Shown: positions 52,384-61,276, counted from the stretch's first letter. The stretch: DNA of 64,000 nucleotides from Streptomyces sp. R28 (GCF_041052385.1 NZ_CP163439.1:310001-374000), one strand, 5' to 3'. Notes: a model not told the origin generated them from the sequence alone. Translations and numbers: made by a program.

Positions 52384-53286
52384 ATGCGCAAGCCGTGGAT
52401 CGTCGGGCTGTTGCTGACCGCCGTGCTCCTCGGGGCGTGCGGAGACCCGGTCTCCGGGCCGGAGGCCGCCGCGCCGCCCGAGGTGCCGGAGACCTCGGCC
52501 ACCACCCACCAGCGGGCGCCCGCCTCGCCCGGCACCTCGGCGAAGGCGCCCGCCGCGAAGGCGCCCTCCGTGCTGTATCTGGGCGACTCGCTCGCGATGG
52601 AGGCGCAGAAGGTGCTCGGGCAGGAGCTGCGCCGCGAGCTACGGGCGACGTACACGAGCGCCCCGTACTCGGGAACCACCCTGTGCGACTACCTGGAGGG
52701 CACGGGCAAGCGGTCCCTCGTCCCGGTGGCGGACAAGGCGGCGGCCCTGGTGCGCCGGCTGCGCCCTGACTTCGTGGTGCTGCAGTTCTGGGGCAATGCG
52801 TGGGGTTACACACCGTGCATGGACGGGATCACGTACGACGCCTCCCCCGAGAAGTACTTCGAGCGGTACGCGGCCGACATGAAGCGGCTCGCCGACCAGA
52901 TCGGCGCTGCCGGGGACGCACGGATCGTCTGGGTCTCGCAGGGACCGGACCCGATCACTCCCGACCGGGTCCGGCGCGTCAACGCCCTCTACGAGGAGCA
53001 GGCCGCCGGCTCGGGCGGCCTGGTCGCCGACGCGGGCAAGGCGGTGAGTGCGGCCGGGGCGCGCTACTCCTGGGTCCAGTACCTGGCGTGCACGGCGTAC
53101 GAGCGCGAACACCCCGGATACTGCACTCAGCCGGACCGCGATCGGACGGCGCTGCACCGCGACGACGACTACCTGCACTTCTGTCTGGCGCCCACGACCT
53201 CGACACCGAAGCCCTGTCCGGTCCGCTCCCCCGGGATCCTGCGGATCACCCTGGAGATCACTCGGGCGATCCGCGAGAAGTCGTAG
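52384..53286 (+). CDS. SGNH-hydrolase-like lipoprotein
   Basis: 300 residues from ATG 52384 (GGGAG upstream). Signal peptide with lipobox LLGAC, lipidated C19, then a Pro/Ala/Thr spacer. The catalytic domain has the block I motif LYLGDSLAME (Ser), a Gly/Asn region FWGNAWGY and a C-terminal Asp-His in DDDYLHF. Cysteines in the C-terminal half may form disulfides. Similar proteins act on O-acylated or sulfated glycans or lipids; the substrate is unknown. It follows the 2-MIB terminator and is not part of that operon. Confidence 0.82.
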   Translation: MRKPWIVGLLLTAVLLGACGDPVSGPEAAAPPEVPETSATTHQRAPASPGTSAKAPAAKAPSVLYLGDSLAMEAQKVLGQELRRELRATYTSAPYSGTTLCDYLEGTGKRSLVPVADKAAALVRRLRPDFVVLQFWGNAWGYTPCMDGITYDASPEKYFERYAADMKRLADQIGAAGDARIVWVSQGPDPITPDRVRRVNALYEEQAAGSGGLVADAGKAVSAAGARYSWVQYLACTAYEREHPGYCTQPDRDRTALHRDDDYLHFCLAPTTSTPKPCPVRSPGILRITLEITRAIREKS

Positions 53287-53293
53287 GCCGGGC

Positions 53294-53776
53294 TCACTCG
53301 CCCGCGTAGGCCTTGTCCAGGGCGGCGATGTCGAACTTGCTCATCGCCATGAACGCCTCCGTCACGCGGGCCGCCTTCGCGGGGTCCGGATCGGTGATCA
53401 TCTCCTGGAGCCGGTCCGGGACGACCTGCCAGGACACGCCGTACCTGTCCTTGAGCCAGCCGCACGGGCCGGGCTCGCCGCCGTTCTCGGTGAGCTTGGC
53501 CCAGTAGTAGTCGATCTCCTCCTGGTCCTCGCAGAAGATCATGAAGGAGGTCGCCTCGGTGAACTTGAACTCGGGGCCGCCGTTGAGCCCGAGGAACTTG
53601 TGGCCGTTGGCCGTGAACTCGACGGTCATGACACTGCCGGCGGGCTGGGGCGCTCCCTCGGGGTAGCGGGCGAGCTTGCCGACGCTGGAGTTCTTGAAGA
53701 TCGATACGTAGAAGTGGGCGGCCTCCTCGGCCTGGCCGTCGAACCAGAGACACGTGGTGAATCCGTCGGTTGCCAT
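53294..53776 (-). CDS. PhnB-like VOC family protein
   Basis: 160 residues. A single VOC domain of the PhnB/3-demethylubiquinone-methyltransferase-like group: FTTCLWFDGQAEEAAHFYVSIF start, GHKFLGLNGGPEFKFTEATSF core, GWLKDRYGVSWQVVP near the end. The former name 'methyltransferase' is a legacy label; no SAM motif is present. The function is unknown. It is convergent with the SGNH gene (7-nt gap) and divergent from the epoxide hydrolase. Confidence 0.88.
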   Translation of the reverse strand: MATDGFTTCLWFDGQAEEAAHFYVSIFKNSSVGKLARYPEGAPQPAGSVMTVEFTANGHKFLGLNGGPEFKFTEATSFMIFCEDQEEIDYYWAKLTENGGEPGPCGWLKDRYGVSWQVVPDRLQEMITDPDPAKAARVTEAFMAMSKFDIAALDKAYAGE

Positions 53777-53901
53777 GAGTACCTCCTGGGCGTGCGGAAC
53801 CCTGTCACCTGTGTCGACCGATCCTCGCCCCGGAACTCATCGGTCGCGTGGCCGGTTAATCCAGATGGCTGCTACACCCTTCCGCACTAGCATCCCCGTA
53901 C

Positions 53902-55107
53902 ATGACGTCTTCGCCCGCCGACAGCGGCATCCATCCCTTCCGTATCGCCATTCCTCAGAGCGACCTGGACGACCTCCACCGTCGCCTCGACGCCATCCGG
54001 TGGCCGGACGAACTGCCCGGGGTGGGATGGGCGTACGGGGTTCCGTCGGAGTATCTGCGCGAGCTGGTGCGGTACTGGCGGCACGACTACGACTGGCGGG
54101 CCGCCGAGGCACGGCTGAACCAGTGGCCGCAGTTCACGACCGAGATCGACGGCGCGCATGTGCACTTCGCGCACATCCGCTCCCCCGAGCCGGACGCCAC
54201 CGCGCTGATCGTCACGCACGGGTGGCCTGGCTCGATCGTCGAGTTCCTCGACATCGTCGGCCCGTTGACGGACCCGGCCGCGCACGGCGGTGACCCCGCC
54301 GACGCCTTCCACGTCGTGCTGCCGAGCATCCCCGGCTTCGGGTTCTCCGGGCCCACCCGGGAGACCGGCTGGGAGGCGCGCCGCATCGCCGACGCGTGGG
54401 TCGAGCTGATGACGCGCCTCGGCTACGAGCGGTTCGGCGCCCAGGGCGGCGACTGGGGCGCGGGCATCTCCCGCGAGCTGGGCCGCGTCCACCCCGACCG
54501 GGCCATCGGCATCCACCTCAACCTGCTGCCCGGTGCGCAGGCGGCCACCGAGCCGACCCCCGAGGAGCTGGAGACGCTGAGCCCGCGGGAGCGCGAGCGC
54601 ACGCTCACCTCGTGGCGGCGGTGGGCCGCATGGTTCCGCGACGGGACGGGCTACTTCCATGTGCAGTCCACCCGGCCGCAGACCCTGTCGTACGCGCTCA
54701 CCGACTCGCCCGTCGGCCAACTCGCCTGGATCGTCGAGAAGTTCAGGGAGTGGACGGACTCCGAGCAGCTGCCCGAGGAGGCCGTCGACCGGGATCTGAT
54801 GCTCACGAACGTGATGCTGTACTGGCTGACGGGCACGGCCGGTTCGTCCGCCCGGGTCTACTACGAGCGCGCCCACGCCACGGGCGAGAGGATCGCCGCT
54901 CCCCACGAGCCCTCGACCGCCCCGACCGCGGTGGCCTCCTTCCCCGGCGATCCGCAGATCCCGCTGCGCCACAAGGCCGAGCGGACGGAGAACATCGTGC
55001 GCTGGACGGAGCTCGACAGGGGCGGGCACTTCGCGGCGATGGAGGAGCCCGACCTGCTGGTGGACGACGTACGGGCGTTCTTCCGGCAGTTGCGCGAGAA
55101 GGGCTGA
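53902..55107 (+). CDS. Epoxide hydrolase (alpha/beta hydrolase fold)
   Basis: 401 residues. The N-terminal meander PFRIAIPQSDLDDLHRRLDAIRWP is the epoxide-hydrolase N domain. HGWPGS (106-111) is the oxyanion-hole motif. The nucleophile is D184 in GGDWGA and the catalytic His is in DRGGHFAAME. The tyrosines that polarise the epoxide are expected in the cap region. It hydrolyses epoxides to diols and is likely cytoplasmic. It stops 110 nt before clpP3 and is not co-regulated with it, judging by the PopR-type site in between. Confidence 0.9.
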   Translation: MTSSPADSGIHPFRIAIPQSDLDDLHRRLDAIRWPDELPGVGWAYGVPSEYLRELVRYWRHDYDWRAAEARLNQWPQFTTEIDGAHVHFAHIRSPEPDATALIVTHGWPGSIVEFLDIVGPLTDPAAHGGDPADAFHVVLPSIPGFGFSGPTRETGWEARRIADAWVELMTRLGYERFGAQGGDWGAGISRELGRVHPDRAIGIHLNLLPGAQAATEPTPEELETLSPRERERTLTSWRRWAAWFRDGTGYFHVQSTRPQTLSYALTDSPVGQLAWIVEKFREWTDSEQLPEEAVDRDLMLTNVMLYWLTGTAGSSARVYYERAHATGERIAAPHEPSTAPTAVASFPGDPQIPLRHKAERTENIVRWTELDRGGHFAAMEEPDLLVDDVRAFFRQLREKG

Positions 55108-55130
55108 CCCGGCGCTCTGCCCGTAGCGAA

Positions 55131-55145
55131 TCTGCCGCGGGCAGA
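55131..55145. promoter_or_regulatory. PopR-type operator TCTGCC-N3-GGCAGA, with upstream half-site
   Basis: A perfect palindrome TCTGCC GCG GGCAGA, 72 nt before clpP3. An extra half-site TCTGCC occurs at 55116-55121. From memory, the S. lividans clpP3clpP4 promoter carries the same TCTGCC-3N-GGCAGA motif, which PopR recognises. The popR gene lies just downstream of clpP4, so this is the expected site. Confidence 0.8.
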
Positions 55146-55217
55146 GAAACCGCGTTCCGGCCCCGTCCGCGGTCAACAGTGGAGTCGACGGCATCCGCGC
55201 CACGACGAGGAGAACCG

Positions 55218-55856
55218 ATGACACCACTGACCACGCTCGCTCCGCGGGCGGAGGAGGGCGACACCCCTCCCACCCGCTTCGACGACCAGCTCGCGTCCCA
55301 GCTGCTGGCACAGCGCATCGTCCTGCTGGGCACCCAGGTCGACGAGGTCTCCGCGAACCGGGTCTGCGCCCAGCTGCTGATCCTGTCCGCGGAGGACCCG
55401 CGCACCGACATCGCCCTGTACATCAACAGCCCCGGCGGCTCGGTGCACGCCGGCCTCGCCATCTACGACACGATGCGGCTGATCCCGAACGACGTGTCGA
55501 CGCTCGCCATGGGCTTCGCGGCCAGCATGGGCCAGTTCCTGCTCAGTGTCGGCGCCGAGGGCAAGCGGTACGCGCTGCCGAACGCGCGGATCATGATGCA
55601 CCAGCCGTCGGCGGGCATCGGCGGCACCACCGCCGACATCGAGATCCAGGCGGAGAACCTGGAGTTCACCAAGAAGACCATCGAGCGGATCACCGCGGAG
55701 CACACCGGCCAGAGTCCCGAGACGATCTCCCGGGACGGCGACCGCGACCGCTGGTTCACGGCCGAGGAGGCCAGGGAGTACGGCATGGTGGACCGGGTGG
55801 TGGAGTCCCTCACGGACGTCCGCCCGGCTTCCTCCCGACGACGGATGGGGCTGTGA
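55218..55856 (+). CDS. clpP3: ATP-dependent Clp protease proteolytic subunit ClpP3
   Basis: 212 residues from ATG 55218 with GAGGAG upstream. Complete catalytic triad: S103 in GFAASMGQ, H128 in MMHQPSAG and D174 in SRDGDRD. NSPGGS and the handle helix are present. Secondary ClpP paralogue, normally silent in Streptomyces while ClpP1P2 work and induced through PopR when they do not. The stop is 1 nt from the clpP4 start, so the two are coupled and probably form a mixed tetradecamer. Confidence 0.92.
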   Translation: MTPLTTLAPRAEEGDTPPTRFDDQLASQLLAQRIVLLGTQVDEVSANRVCAQLLILSAEDPRTDIALYINSPGGSVHAGLAIYDTMRLIPNDVSTLAMGFAASMGQFLLSVGAEGKRYALPNARIMMHQPSAGIGGTTADIEIQAENLEFTKKTIERITAEHTGQSPETISRDGDRDRWFTAEEAREYGMVDRVVESLTDVRPASSRRRMGL

Positions 55857-55857
55857 C

Positions 55858-56460
55858 ATGGGGACCTACACGATTCCGAACGTCGTCGAGCGCACGCCGC
55901 AGGGTGAGCGGTCCTACGACGTGTTCAGCCGGCTGCTGTCGGAGCGGATCATCTTCCTCGGCACGGAGATCGACGACGGCGTCGCCAACGTCGTCATCGC
56001 GCAACTGCTCCATCTGGAGTCTGCGTCGCCGGAGAGCGAGGTCGCGATCTACATCAACTCCCCCGGCGGCTCGTTCACTTCGCTCATGGCGATCTACGAC
56101 ACGATGACGTACGTGCAGGCGCCGATCTCCACGTTCTGCGTGGGACAGGCGGCCTCGACGGCGGCCGTGCTGCTGGCCGGCGGGGACCCGGGCCGGAGGT
56201 TCGTGCTGGAGCACGCGCGCGTGCTGCTCGGTCAGCCCGCCAGCGGCGGCAGCCGGGGCGTGGTGTCCGATCTCGCCCTCCAGGCCAAGGAGATGGTCCG
56301 GATCCGCTCGCAGGTCGAGGAGGTACTGGCCCGGCACACGCACCACGACATCGCCACGCTGCGCGCGGACATGGACCGCGACAAGGTGTTCACCGCGCAG
56401 GAAGCGGTGGCGTACGGGCTGGCCGACGAGGTGGTGAGCCGGCGCCTCGTGCGGGTCTGA
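55858..56460 (+). CDS. clpP4: ClpP4, Clp protease subunit lacking the catalytic histidine
   Basis: 200 residues. The ClpP fold is intact ([10 protein letters not shown]100 in [11 protein letters not shown]171 in LRADMDRD). Where the catalytic histidine belongs (MxHQP in ClpP3), the sequence reads LLGQPAS, with Gly125. The subunit is therefore predicted to be inactive as a peptidase, acting structurally or allosterically beside ClpP3. Whether this is general for ClpP4 orthologues needs alignment. It follows clpP3 by 1 nt and is convergent with popR across 15 nt. Confidence 0.9.
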   Translation: MGTYTIPNVVERTPQGERSYDVFSRLLSERIIFLGTEIDDGVANVVIAQLLHLESASPESEVAIYINSPGGSFTSLMAIYDTMTYVQAPISTFCVGQAASTAAVLLAGGDPGRRFVLEHARVLLGQPASGGSRGVVSDLALQAKEMVRIRSQVEEVLARHTHHDIATLRADMDRDKVFTAQEAVAYGLADEVVSRRLVRV

Positions 56461-56475
56461 GGCGCCGGCGCGTCC

Positions 56476-56877
56476 TCACGCGGCCAGGCACATCCCGTCG
56501 TACGGCGAACCGGCCCTGCTGCGCCCGGCGCCCGGCACCCGGCGGCTGGTGATCCGCACGAGCTCGCCCTGCGCACGCGACAGCAGGTCGCCGAGGCCCA
56601 GCCCCAGGGCGTGGGCGGCGGCCGCGAGGACCTCCGAGGAGGCCTCCTTGCGGCCCCGCTCCACCTCCGAGAGATACGGCGTGGAGATCCGGGCCGCGTC
56701 GGCCACGTCCTTGAGCGTGCGCTCCTGGGTCAGGCGCTCGCGGCGCAGGACGTCGCCGACCAGGTCGCGCCACAGGGGTTCCCTGGTCTGCCCCTGCTGT
56801 GACGGAGCGGCGGCCGGGCGCGCGGCAGGCGGGCGCAGCGGAATGACGCGGGCTTCGTTCGGCAGTTGGTTGCTCAC
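56476..56877 (-). CDS. popR: XRE-family activator PopR-like, with C-terminal alanine degron
   Basis: 133 residues. An N-terminal Pro/Ala tail, then an XRE helix-turn-helix (about 48-100: RRERLTQERTLKDVADAARISTPYLSEVERGRKEAS), and a terminus ending in CLAA. PopR and ClgR of Streptomyces are activators of clp genes; they end in Ala-Ala and are destroyed by ClpP1P2, so they accumulate only when that protease fails. Position beside clpP3clpP4 and the TCTGCC-N3-GGCAGA site match this circuit. ClgR itself is possible but less likely at this locus. Confidence 0.88.
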   Translation of the reverse strand: MSNQLPNEARVIPLRPPAARPAAAPSQQGQTREPLWRDLVGDVLRRERLTQERTLKDVADAARISTPYLSEVERGRKEASSEVLAAAAHALGLGLGDLLSRAQGELVRITSRRVPGAGRSRAGSPYDGMCLAA

Positions 56878-56993
56878 CTGTTCAGCCTAGATTCCCTGAA
56901 CCTCGTGGGAAGGCAACGGCGTTCTGCTCTGGGGAGAATCACCAACTCACCCTCACGCCGACGAGGTTCGCCTGTCGACGTCTCCCGCCTGCG

Positions 56994-57449
56994 TCACTCC
57001 TCGGTCAGCCACATCAGCGCCCGGACCCGCTTGCCGACCGGCACCTTTTCCACGGCGACCTCCGCCGCGAGCGCGTGCACGATCTCCAGGCCGTGGCGGC
57101 CGACGCGCTCCGGGTCCTTGGGGTAGCGGCGGGGCAGGGCGGAGCTGCTGTCGTACACGGAGACCGTGACGGCGTCGTCCGTGCCCTCCAGGTCCAGGAT
57201 GTACGGGCCGTTGCTGTGCCGGTCGGCATTGGTGACCAGTTCGCTGACCACCAGGAGCACCTTGTCCTCGGCGGGCTCGCCGATCGTGGCGCACCACTCG
57301 GTCCTGAGTCGGCCCAGGAACAGCGCGGCGAACGACCGCGCCTCGGCGATGCATCCCGGTTCACCGCTGTAGTGCGCCGCCCGCCGAAGCGGTTCCACGG
57401 GCACGTCGAAACCAGTCGGAATCACTGCCCCGTCCACGTGCTCGATCAT
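56994..57449 (-). CDS. ATP-binding HATPase_c regulatory protein (anti-sigma/RsbW-like)
   Basis: 151 residues from ATG 57449. A GHKL ATPase fold without any dimerisation domain: N-box VVSELVTNADRHSNG, then VYDSSSALP, then GRHGLEIVHAL. Such small serine-kinase-like proteins in Streptomyces act as anti-sigma factors or partners of PP2C phosphatases. The actual target is unknown. It precedes no other gene on the strand within 100 nt and lies between popR and DUF6777. Confidence 0.86.
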   Translation of the reverse strand: MIEHVDGAVIPTGFDVPVEPLRRAAHYSGEPGCIAEARSFAALFLGRLRTEWCATIGEPAEDKVLLVVSELVTNADRHSNGPYILDLEGTDDAVTVSVYDSSSALPRRYPKDPERVGRHGLEIVHALAAEVAVEKVPVGKRVRALMWLTEE

Positions 57450-57547
57450 GCGTTTCTCTCTCGGAAGCCGGACTGGCCGGACGCTGCTGCACCAGTCCTC
57501 GTACCCAGAGCGGAGCCGCGCAGTCTCCTTGCAGGTGGCGCTGTACG

Positions 57548-58723
57548 TCACAGCGACGGCGAGCCCGACACGCTCTCGCTCCCGCTCGCGGTGGACGCCG
57601 ACTGTGACGTCGCGGTCGTGCTCCCGTCCGACGGCGGCTGGGAGGTGGAAGCCGACGTCTCGGGCGACTCGGATGTTTCGGGCTTCGTGGTCGTCGGCTC
57701 GCTCGTCGACGTCTGCGGGCTCGTCGACGGCGAGGACGGCGAGGACGGCCCGGTCGACGTGGGCGGGCAGGGTGTCCCCGAACCGGGGGGCATCTCCGTG
57801 GCGTCGTCGGGCAGCGGGACGCACTTCGACGGGGAGCTCGACGACGTCGGCGTCGACACGCTCACCGACGGGGAGGGCCTCGCGGGCGGGCGGGTCTTCT
57901 TGTCCTTCTCGACGTCGTGGCCGCGTTGGCGGGAGATCCACTCGTCACGCTCGACGTCGAAGATGACGAAGACGTTGACGATCGTGGTCGAGGGCGAGAC
58001 GACCACGACGTTGGCGTTGCTGAACGACGGCCAGAAGTCACCCGTCCGTTTGAACGTGCCCTGCTGGGCGACCGGATCGGTCAGCGGGTTGCCGCAGGCG
58101 CAGCGCACCCGAGGCACTCCGCGGTCGTCGACGAGGACCGCCGTGCCGGCCTGCAGGACGGCCTGGTAGCTGGTGGCGGCGCCGTCGCGGTAGCCGTGGT
58201 TGGTGACGCGGGTGTCCATGCGCAGCTGGACGGGGGTGAGCGAGCGCAGATAGGAGGCGACGCCGGACGGGTCGACGTCGGCGACCGACGCGAACGCACG
58301 GTTCTTCTCCGGGTCCGCCTGGAAGTACTCGATCTGCTTGTCGACGTCACAGCTGGCCACGTTGCGGCTGCCCCCGTACAGGCCGGGTTCGCCGCCGTTG
58401 ACACGCCGTACGGCGTTCGTCGGCGCCGACTCGGCCGGGGACGGGGTGACGGGCGCGGCGGAGGTGTTCTGCGCCGTGGACCGGGTGAACGGGTTGGGGC
58501 CCTGCTCGTCCTTGGGCTGGCCGAAGACCTCGCCACTGGCCACGGGGCTGGTGTCGCCGCCGCCTCGCGAGAAGACGATGGCGAGGACCACGGCGGCCAC
58601 CACTACGGCGGTGAGCACCGCGATGCGGGGTACGGACTTCCACCAAGGGGGGTGGGGTTCGGGCGACAGGGGGCCCGAGGGCGGTCCTGTGGGGCGGCCT
58701 GAGGACGGGGGTTCGACGCTCAC
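57548..58723 (-). CDS. DUF6777 membrane-anchored protein with Ser/Thr/Pro-rich tail
   Basis: 391 residues from GTG 58723. A Pro/Gly-rich cytoplasmic N-terminus (1-30), one TM helix (about 33-53), then the DUF6777 core (about 110-265): CDVDKQIEYFQADPEKNRAF and FVIFDVERDEWISRQRGHDVE. The C-terminal about 120 residues are low-complexity Ser/Thr/Pro (SPSVSVSTPTSSSSPS ...). Function unknown. The long Ser/Thr tail might be a kinase target or a cell-wall spacer. The neighbouring streptophobe and kinase genes make a signalling link plausible but unproven. Confidence 0.85.
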   Translation of the reverse strand: MSVEPPSSGRPTGPPSGPLSPEPHPPWWKSVPRIAVLTAVVVAAVVLAIVFSRGGGDTSPVASGEVFGQPKDEQGPNPFTRSTAQNTSAAPVTPSPAESAPTNAVRRVNGGEPGLYGGSRNVASCDVDKQIEYFQADPEKNRAFASVADVDPSGVASYLRSLTPVQLRMDTRVTNHGYRDGAATSYQAVLQAGTAVLVDDRGVPRVRCACGNPLTDPVAQQGTFKRTGDFWPSFSNANVVVVSPSTTIVNVFVIFDVERDEWISRQRGHDVEKDKKTRPPARPSPSVSVSTPTSSSSPSKCVPLPDDATEMPPGSGTPCPPTSTGPSSPSSPSTSPQTSTSEPTTTKPETSESPETSASTSQPPSDGSTTATSQSASTASGSESVSGSPSL

Positions 58724-58727
58724 GAAG

Positions 58728-58751
58728 CCTTCTTCCTCTTTTTCTTTCTCT
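58728..58751. other. 24-nt uninterrupted pyrimidine tract upstream of DUF6777
   Basis: On the + strand 58728-58751 contains only C and T. Read on the coding strand of the DUF6777 gene it is a purine run immediately upstream of the GTG start, containing overlapping AGAGGAAG-like Shine-Dalgarno sequences. The surrounding 58752-58800 is also AT-rich for this genome. Confidence 0.6.
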
Positions 58752-58886
58752 ATTGTTCTTTTCTGCAGCTTTTATCACTTTTTAGTGGTTTTCCCATTCT
58801 GTGCCTCGGTTCCACACCGCCCGCAAGCCGACGCGGACGGACCTCCCGGCGGGCGGGCCGCGGCGTCGCTGCTTAGCGTGGGCGGC

Positions 58887-60173
58887 GTGAGCGTGCTGAC
58901 TCCCACTCGCCCGGCCGTGGCGAGGCATGGCTGGGTGCAGGCCCTCTCCGCGGTGCTGGCCGGGCTGGTCTCGATGGGGGTGGTCGCAGCGCTGGGGCTG
59001 TGGGCGGCCGGGGCCGCGGAGCTCCCGGACAACGCCTTCCCGCGCGTCGTCGCCGCGACCGTGGTCACGGCGGTCGGCGGCACGGTCGAGCTGTCCGGGA
59101 ACGCCGGCGCGCTGGCCGAGTCCGACGCCGGGCTGACCGTGATCCCGTTGTCCGTCACGCTCGTCGGAGCTCTCGTCCTGGCCGCCGGTTTCCTGCGGCC
59201 GCTGCGGCACCGGGCGGTCGCCGGCGCCGGGGAGCTCGCCGGATGGGCCGCCAGGATCGCCGTACTGTGGCTGGGCGGGCTGCTGGCGCTGGCCTACGCC
59301 GCCCGCCAGACCTTCTCCCTCTCCCTCGGCGACCTCGGGGAGGACGCCCTCGGTGACCTCGGTGCCCTGTTCGGCATCTCACCGGAGGTCGGCTTCGAAA
59401 CGGACGTCCCGCTGACCGTGTTGTTCGGCGTGCTGTGGCTGGCGGGCGTGCTGGTGCTGGCCCTGCTGGTCTCGCGTGGGGCTCCGCTGCCGGGCCGGCT
59501 GCTGCGCTTCCAGGAGGCCGTACGGCCGGCCGCGTACGCCATGGTCGTGCTGCTGCTCTCCTGGGTCGGGCTGGGTGTCGTCATCGGCCTGGTCGTCGCG
59601 GCGACACGCGGGCATGCGGTCGAGACCCTCGCGGTGATCCTGCTCGGGATGCCGAACCTGGTGTGGCTCGCCCTTACGATCGGACTCGGCGCGACATGGA
59701 ACGGGCAGGTGGAGGGGCCGTTCGGGCTGCCCATGCCGCATGTCCTCGACGAGGTGCTGCGCGGCCGGGAGGTCGCCGAGCTGAATCTGGGCACGCTCGC
59801 CGAGCACGACGGCAGGGTGTGGTGGCTGGTCGCCGTCGACGCGGTGCTGCTGTTGGCCGTCGCGTTCGTGATGGCGCGGCGCTCACCGGCCCGGATGCGT
59901 GCCTGGCAGCACGCCGTCCACATGGCGGTCGCGCTCGCGCTGACGGTCCTGATGATCTGCCTCACCGGCCGGATCTCCGCGCACTACGGCCTGTCGGTCC
60001 TGGGCATCGGCGACCTGGGCGGGGACCTGGGCGGTGAGCTGTTCCTGAGGCCCGAGGTGTGGACCGCGTTCGGGCTGGCGCTGCTGTGGGGGCTGGTCGC
60101 CGGGTTCCTCGGCGGGCTGCTGGCGCGGCCGGTACGGCACAGGGGCGCGGTCGCGGCGCTCTGGGAACGATGA
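58887..60173 (+). CDS. Streptophobe family integral membrane protein
   Basis: 428 residues from GTG 58887. A hydrophobic protein with about nine to ten predicted TM segments, opening WVQALSAVLAGLVSMGVVAALGLW. The tetrapeptide-like repeat with LSLGDLGEDALGDLG and the C-terminal GDLGGDLGGELF are recognisable features of the actinobacterial 'streptophobe' family. No known function. Transcribed divergently from DUF6777. In many streptomycetes these two families are neighbours, which suggests a shared process; that is recall, not checked here. Confidence 0.85.
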   Translation: MSVLTPTRPAVARHGWVQALSAVLAGLVSMGVVAALGLWAAGAAELPDNAFPRVVAATVVTAVGGTVELSGNAGALAESDAGLTVIPLSVTLVGALVLAAGFLRPLRHRAVAGAGELAGWAARIAVLWLGGLLALAYAARQTFSLSLGDLGEDALGDLGALFGISPEVGFETDVPLTVLFGVLWLAGVLVLALLVSRGAPLPGRLLRFQEAVRPAAYAMVVLLLSWVGLGVVIGLVVAATRGHAVETLAVILLGMPNLVWLALTIGLGATWNGQVEGPFGLPMPHVLDEVLRGREVAELNLGTLAEHDGRVWWLVAVDAVLLLAVAFVMARRSPARMRAWQHAVHMAVALALTVLMICLTGRISAHYGLSVLGIGDLGGDLGGELFLRPEVWTAFGLALLWGLVAGFLGGLLARPVRHRGAVAALWER

Positions 60174-60214
60174 CGTCCGCTCAATGGCTGTGGCAGCGAA
60201 GGGCGGGCTCGTGT

Positions 60215-61276
60215 TCACCGTCGAAAGACCGGCTCGGCCCAGCGGGGTGGTGATTTCGGGACGTCCTGCACGGGCTTCCTCGCCTGTGCTACGGCCTTGA
60301 GGCCCACCTCGTCCTTGAGGCTCACCTCCGTCTGCACGCGCTCCGTCTGCACGCGCTCCGTGTGCACGTGCTCCGTCTGCACGTGCTCCGTCTCCGTGCC
60401 ACCGGCGACGGCGGAGCGCAGGTCGGCGACGAAGGCGAGGCAGGAGTCCTGCCGGTCGTCGGGGTTCTTGGCCAGTGCGGTGGCGAACACGGCGTCCACG
60501 GACGCGGCGAGGTCCGGGCGCGCCTCGGTCAGGGGTGGCGACTCGTCGTACTGGTGGGCCCACAGCAGGGCCATGTCGTCGTCGCGGCAGAAGGGCGGGC
60601 GGCCGGCCAGGCACTCGTAGAGCACACAGGCAAGTCCGTAGACGTCGCAGCGCGCGTCGACCGGCTTGCCCGAGATCTGCTCGGGGGCCACGTAGTCCAG
60701 CGTGCCGACGAACTGGCCGACGCTCGTGAAGCCGGTCAGGGACAGCGACTTCTTCGTCAGGCCGAAGTCGGTGAGGTAGACGTGCTCGGGGTGGTCGCTG
60801 TCGGTGCCGCGCGAGACGAGGATGTTGCCGGGTTTGACGTCCCGGTGGACCAGCCCGTGCTCGTGCGCCGCGTCGAGGGCGGAGGCGACCTGTACGGCGA
60901 TGCGCAGGGCCGTCGCGGGCGGCAACGGGCCTTGGCGGTCCAGGAGATGACGCAGGTCGCTGCCCTCGACGTAGCGCATGGCGATGTACAGGACGCCGTC
61001 CGTCTCGCCCGCCTCGAAGACCGGCACGATGTGGGGGTGGTCGATCGCGGCGGCCGCCCGGGACTCGTGGCTGAAGCGGCGGGGGAAGGTGTCGTTGCGG
61101 GAGAGTTCGGGGGCGAGGAGCTTCAGCGCGACGGTGCGCTCCAGGCGCAGGTCCCGGGCGCGGTAGACCACGGCCATGCCGCCCCGGCCGATCTCACGCT
61201 CGATGCGGTAGCCGGCGACCTGCCGGCCGATCAGCTCGGAGGGCCGGCCCGAGAAGAGGCTCGCGTCATGGGTCAT
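60215..61276 (-). CDS. Active-type Ser/Thr protein kinase (PknB-like), soluble
   Basis: 353 residues. Complete Hanks kinase: GRGGMAVVY P-loop, K52 (VALK), H144-R145-D146 catalytic loop with VKPGN, D170-F171-G172, APEQ. There is no TM helix. After the kinase domain (about 20-285) comes a short tail with four and a half copies of the pentapeptide TE(H/R)V(Q/H), residues 296-316, then a Lys/Pro-rich end. It is the third gene of an FHA/hypothetical/kinase unit: its start overlaps the hypothetical gene by 11 nt. The FHA protein is the likely phospho-threonine reader. Confidence 0.93.
   Translation of the reverse strand: MTHDASLFSGRPSELIGRQVAGYRIEREIGRGGMAVVYRARDLRLERTVALKLLAPELSRNDTFPRRFSHESRAAAAIDHPHIVPVFEAGETDGVLYIAMRYVEGSDLRHLLDRQGPLPPATALRIAVQVASALDAAHEHGLVHRDVKPGNILVSRGTDSDHPEHVYLTDFGLTKKSLSLTGFTSVGQFVGTLDYVAPEQISGKPVDARCDVYGLACVLYECLAGRPPFCRDDDMALLWAHQYDESPPLTEARPDLAASVDAVFATALAKNPDDRQDSCLAFVADLRSAVAGGTETEHVQTEHVHTERVQTERVQTEVSLKDEVGLKAVAQARKPVQDVPKSPPRWAEPVFRR
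60332..60391. repeat. 15-bp tandem repeat encoding kinase pentapeptides
   Basis: Four in-frame 15-bp units encode TEHVQ, TEHVH, TERVQ and TERVQ (residues 296-315). Units match closely at DNA level (CTCCGT and CACG cores recur every 15 bp on the + strand), which points to recent slippage expansion. Copy number is likely to vary between strains. Confidence 0.85.

Noticed and set aside
53294..53776. Methyltransferase call for the PhnB-like protein
   Set aside because: No SAM-binding motif; the fold is VOC.
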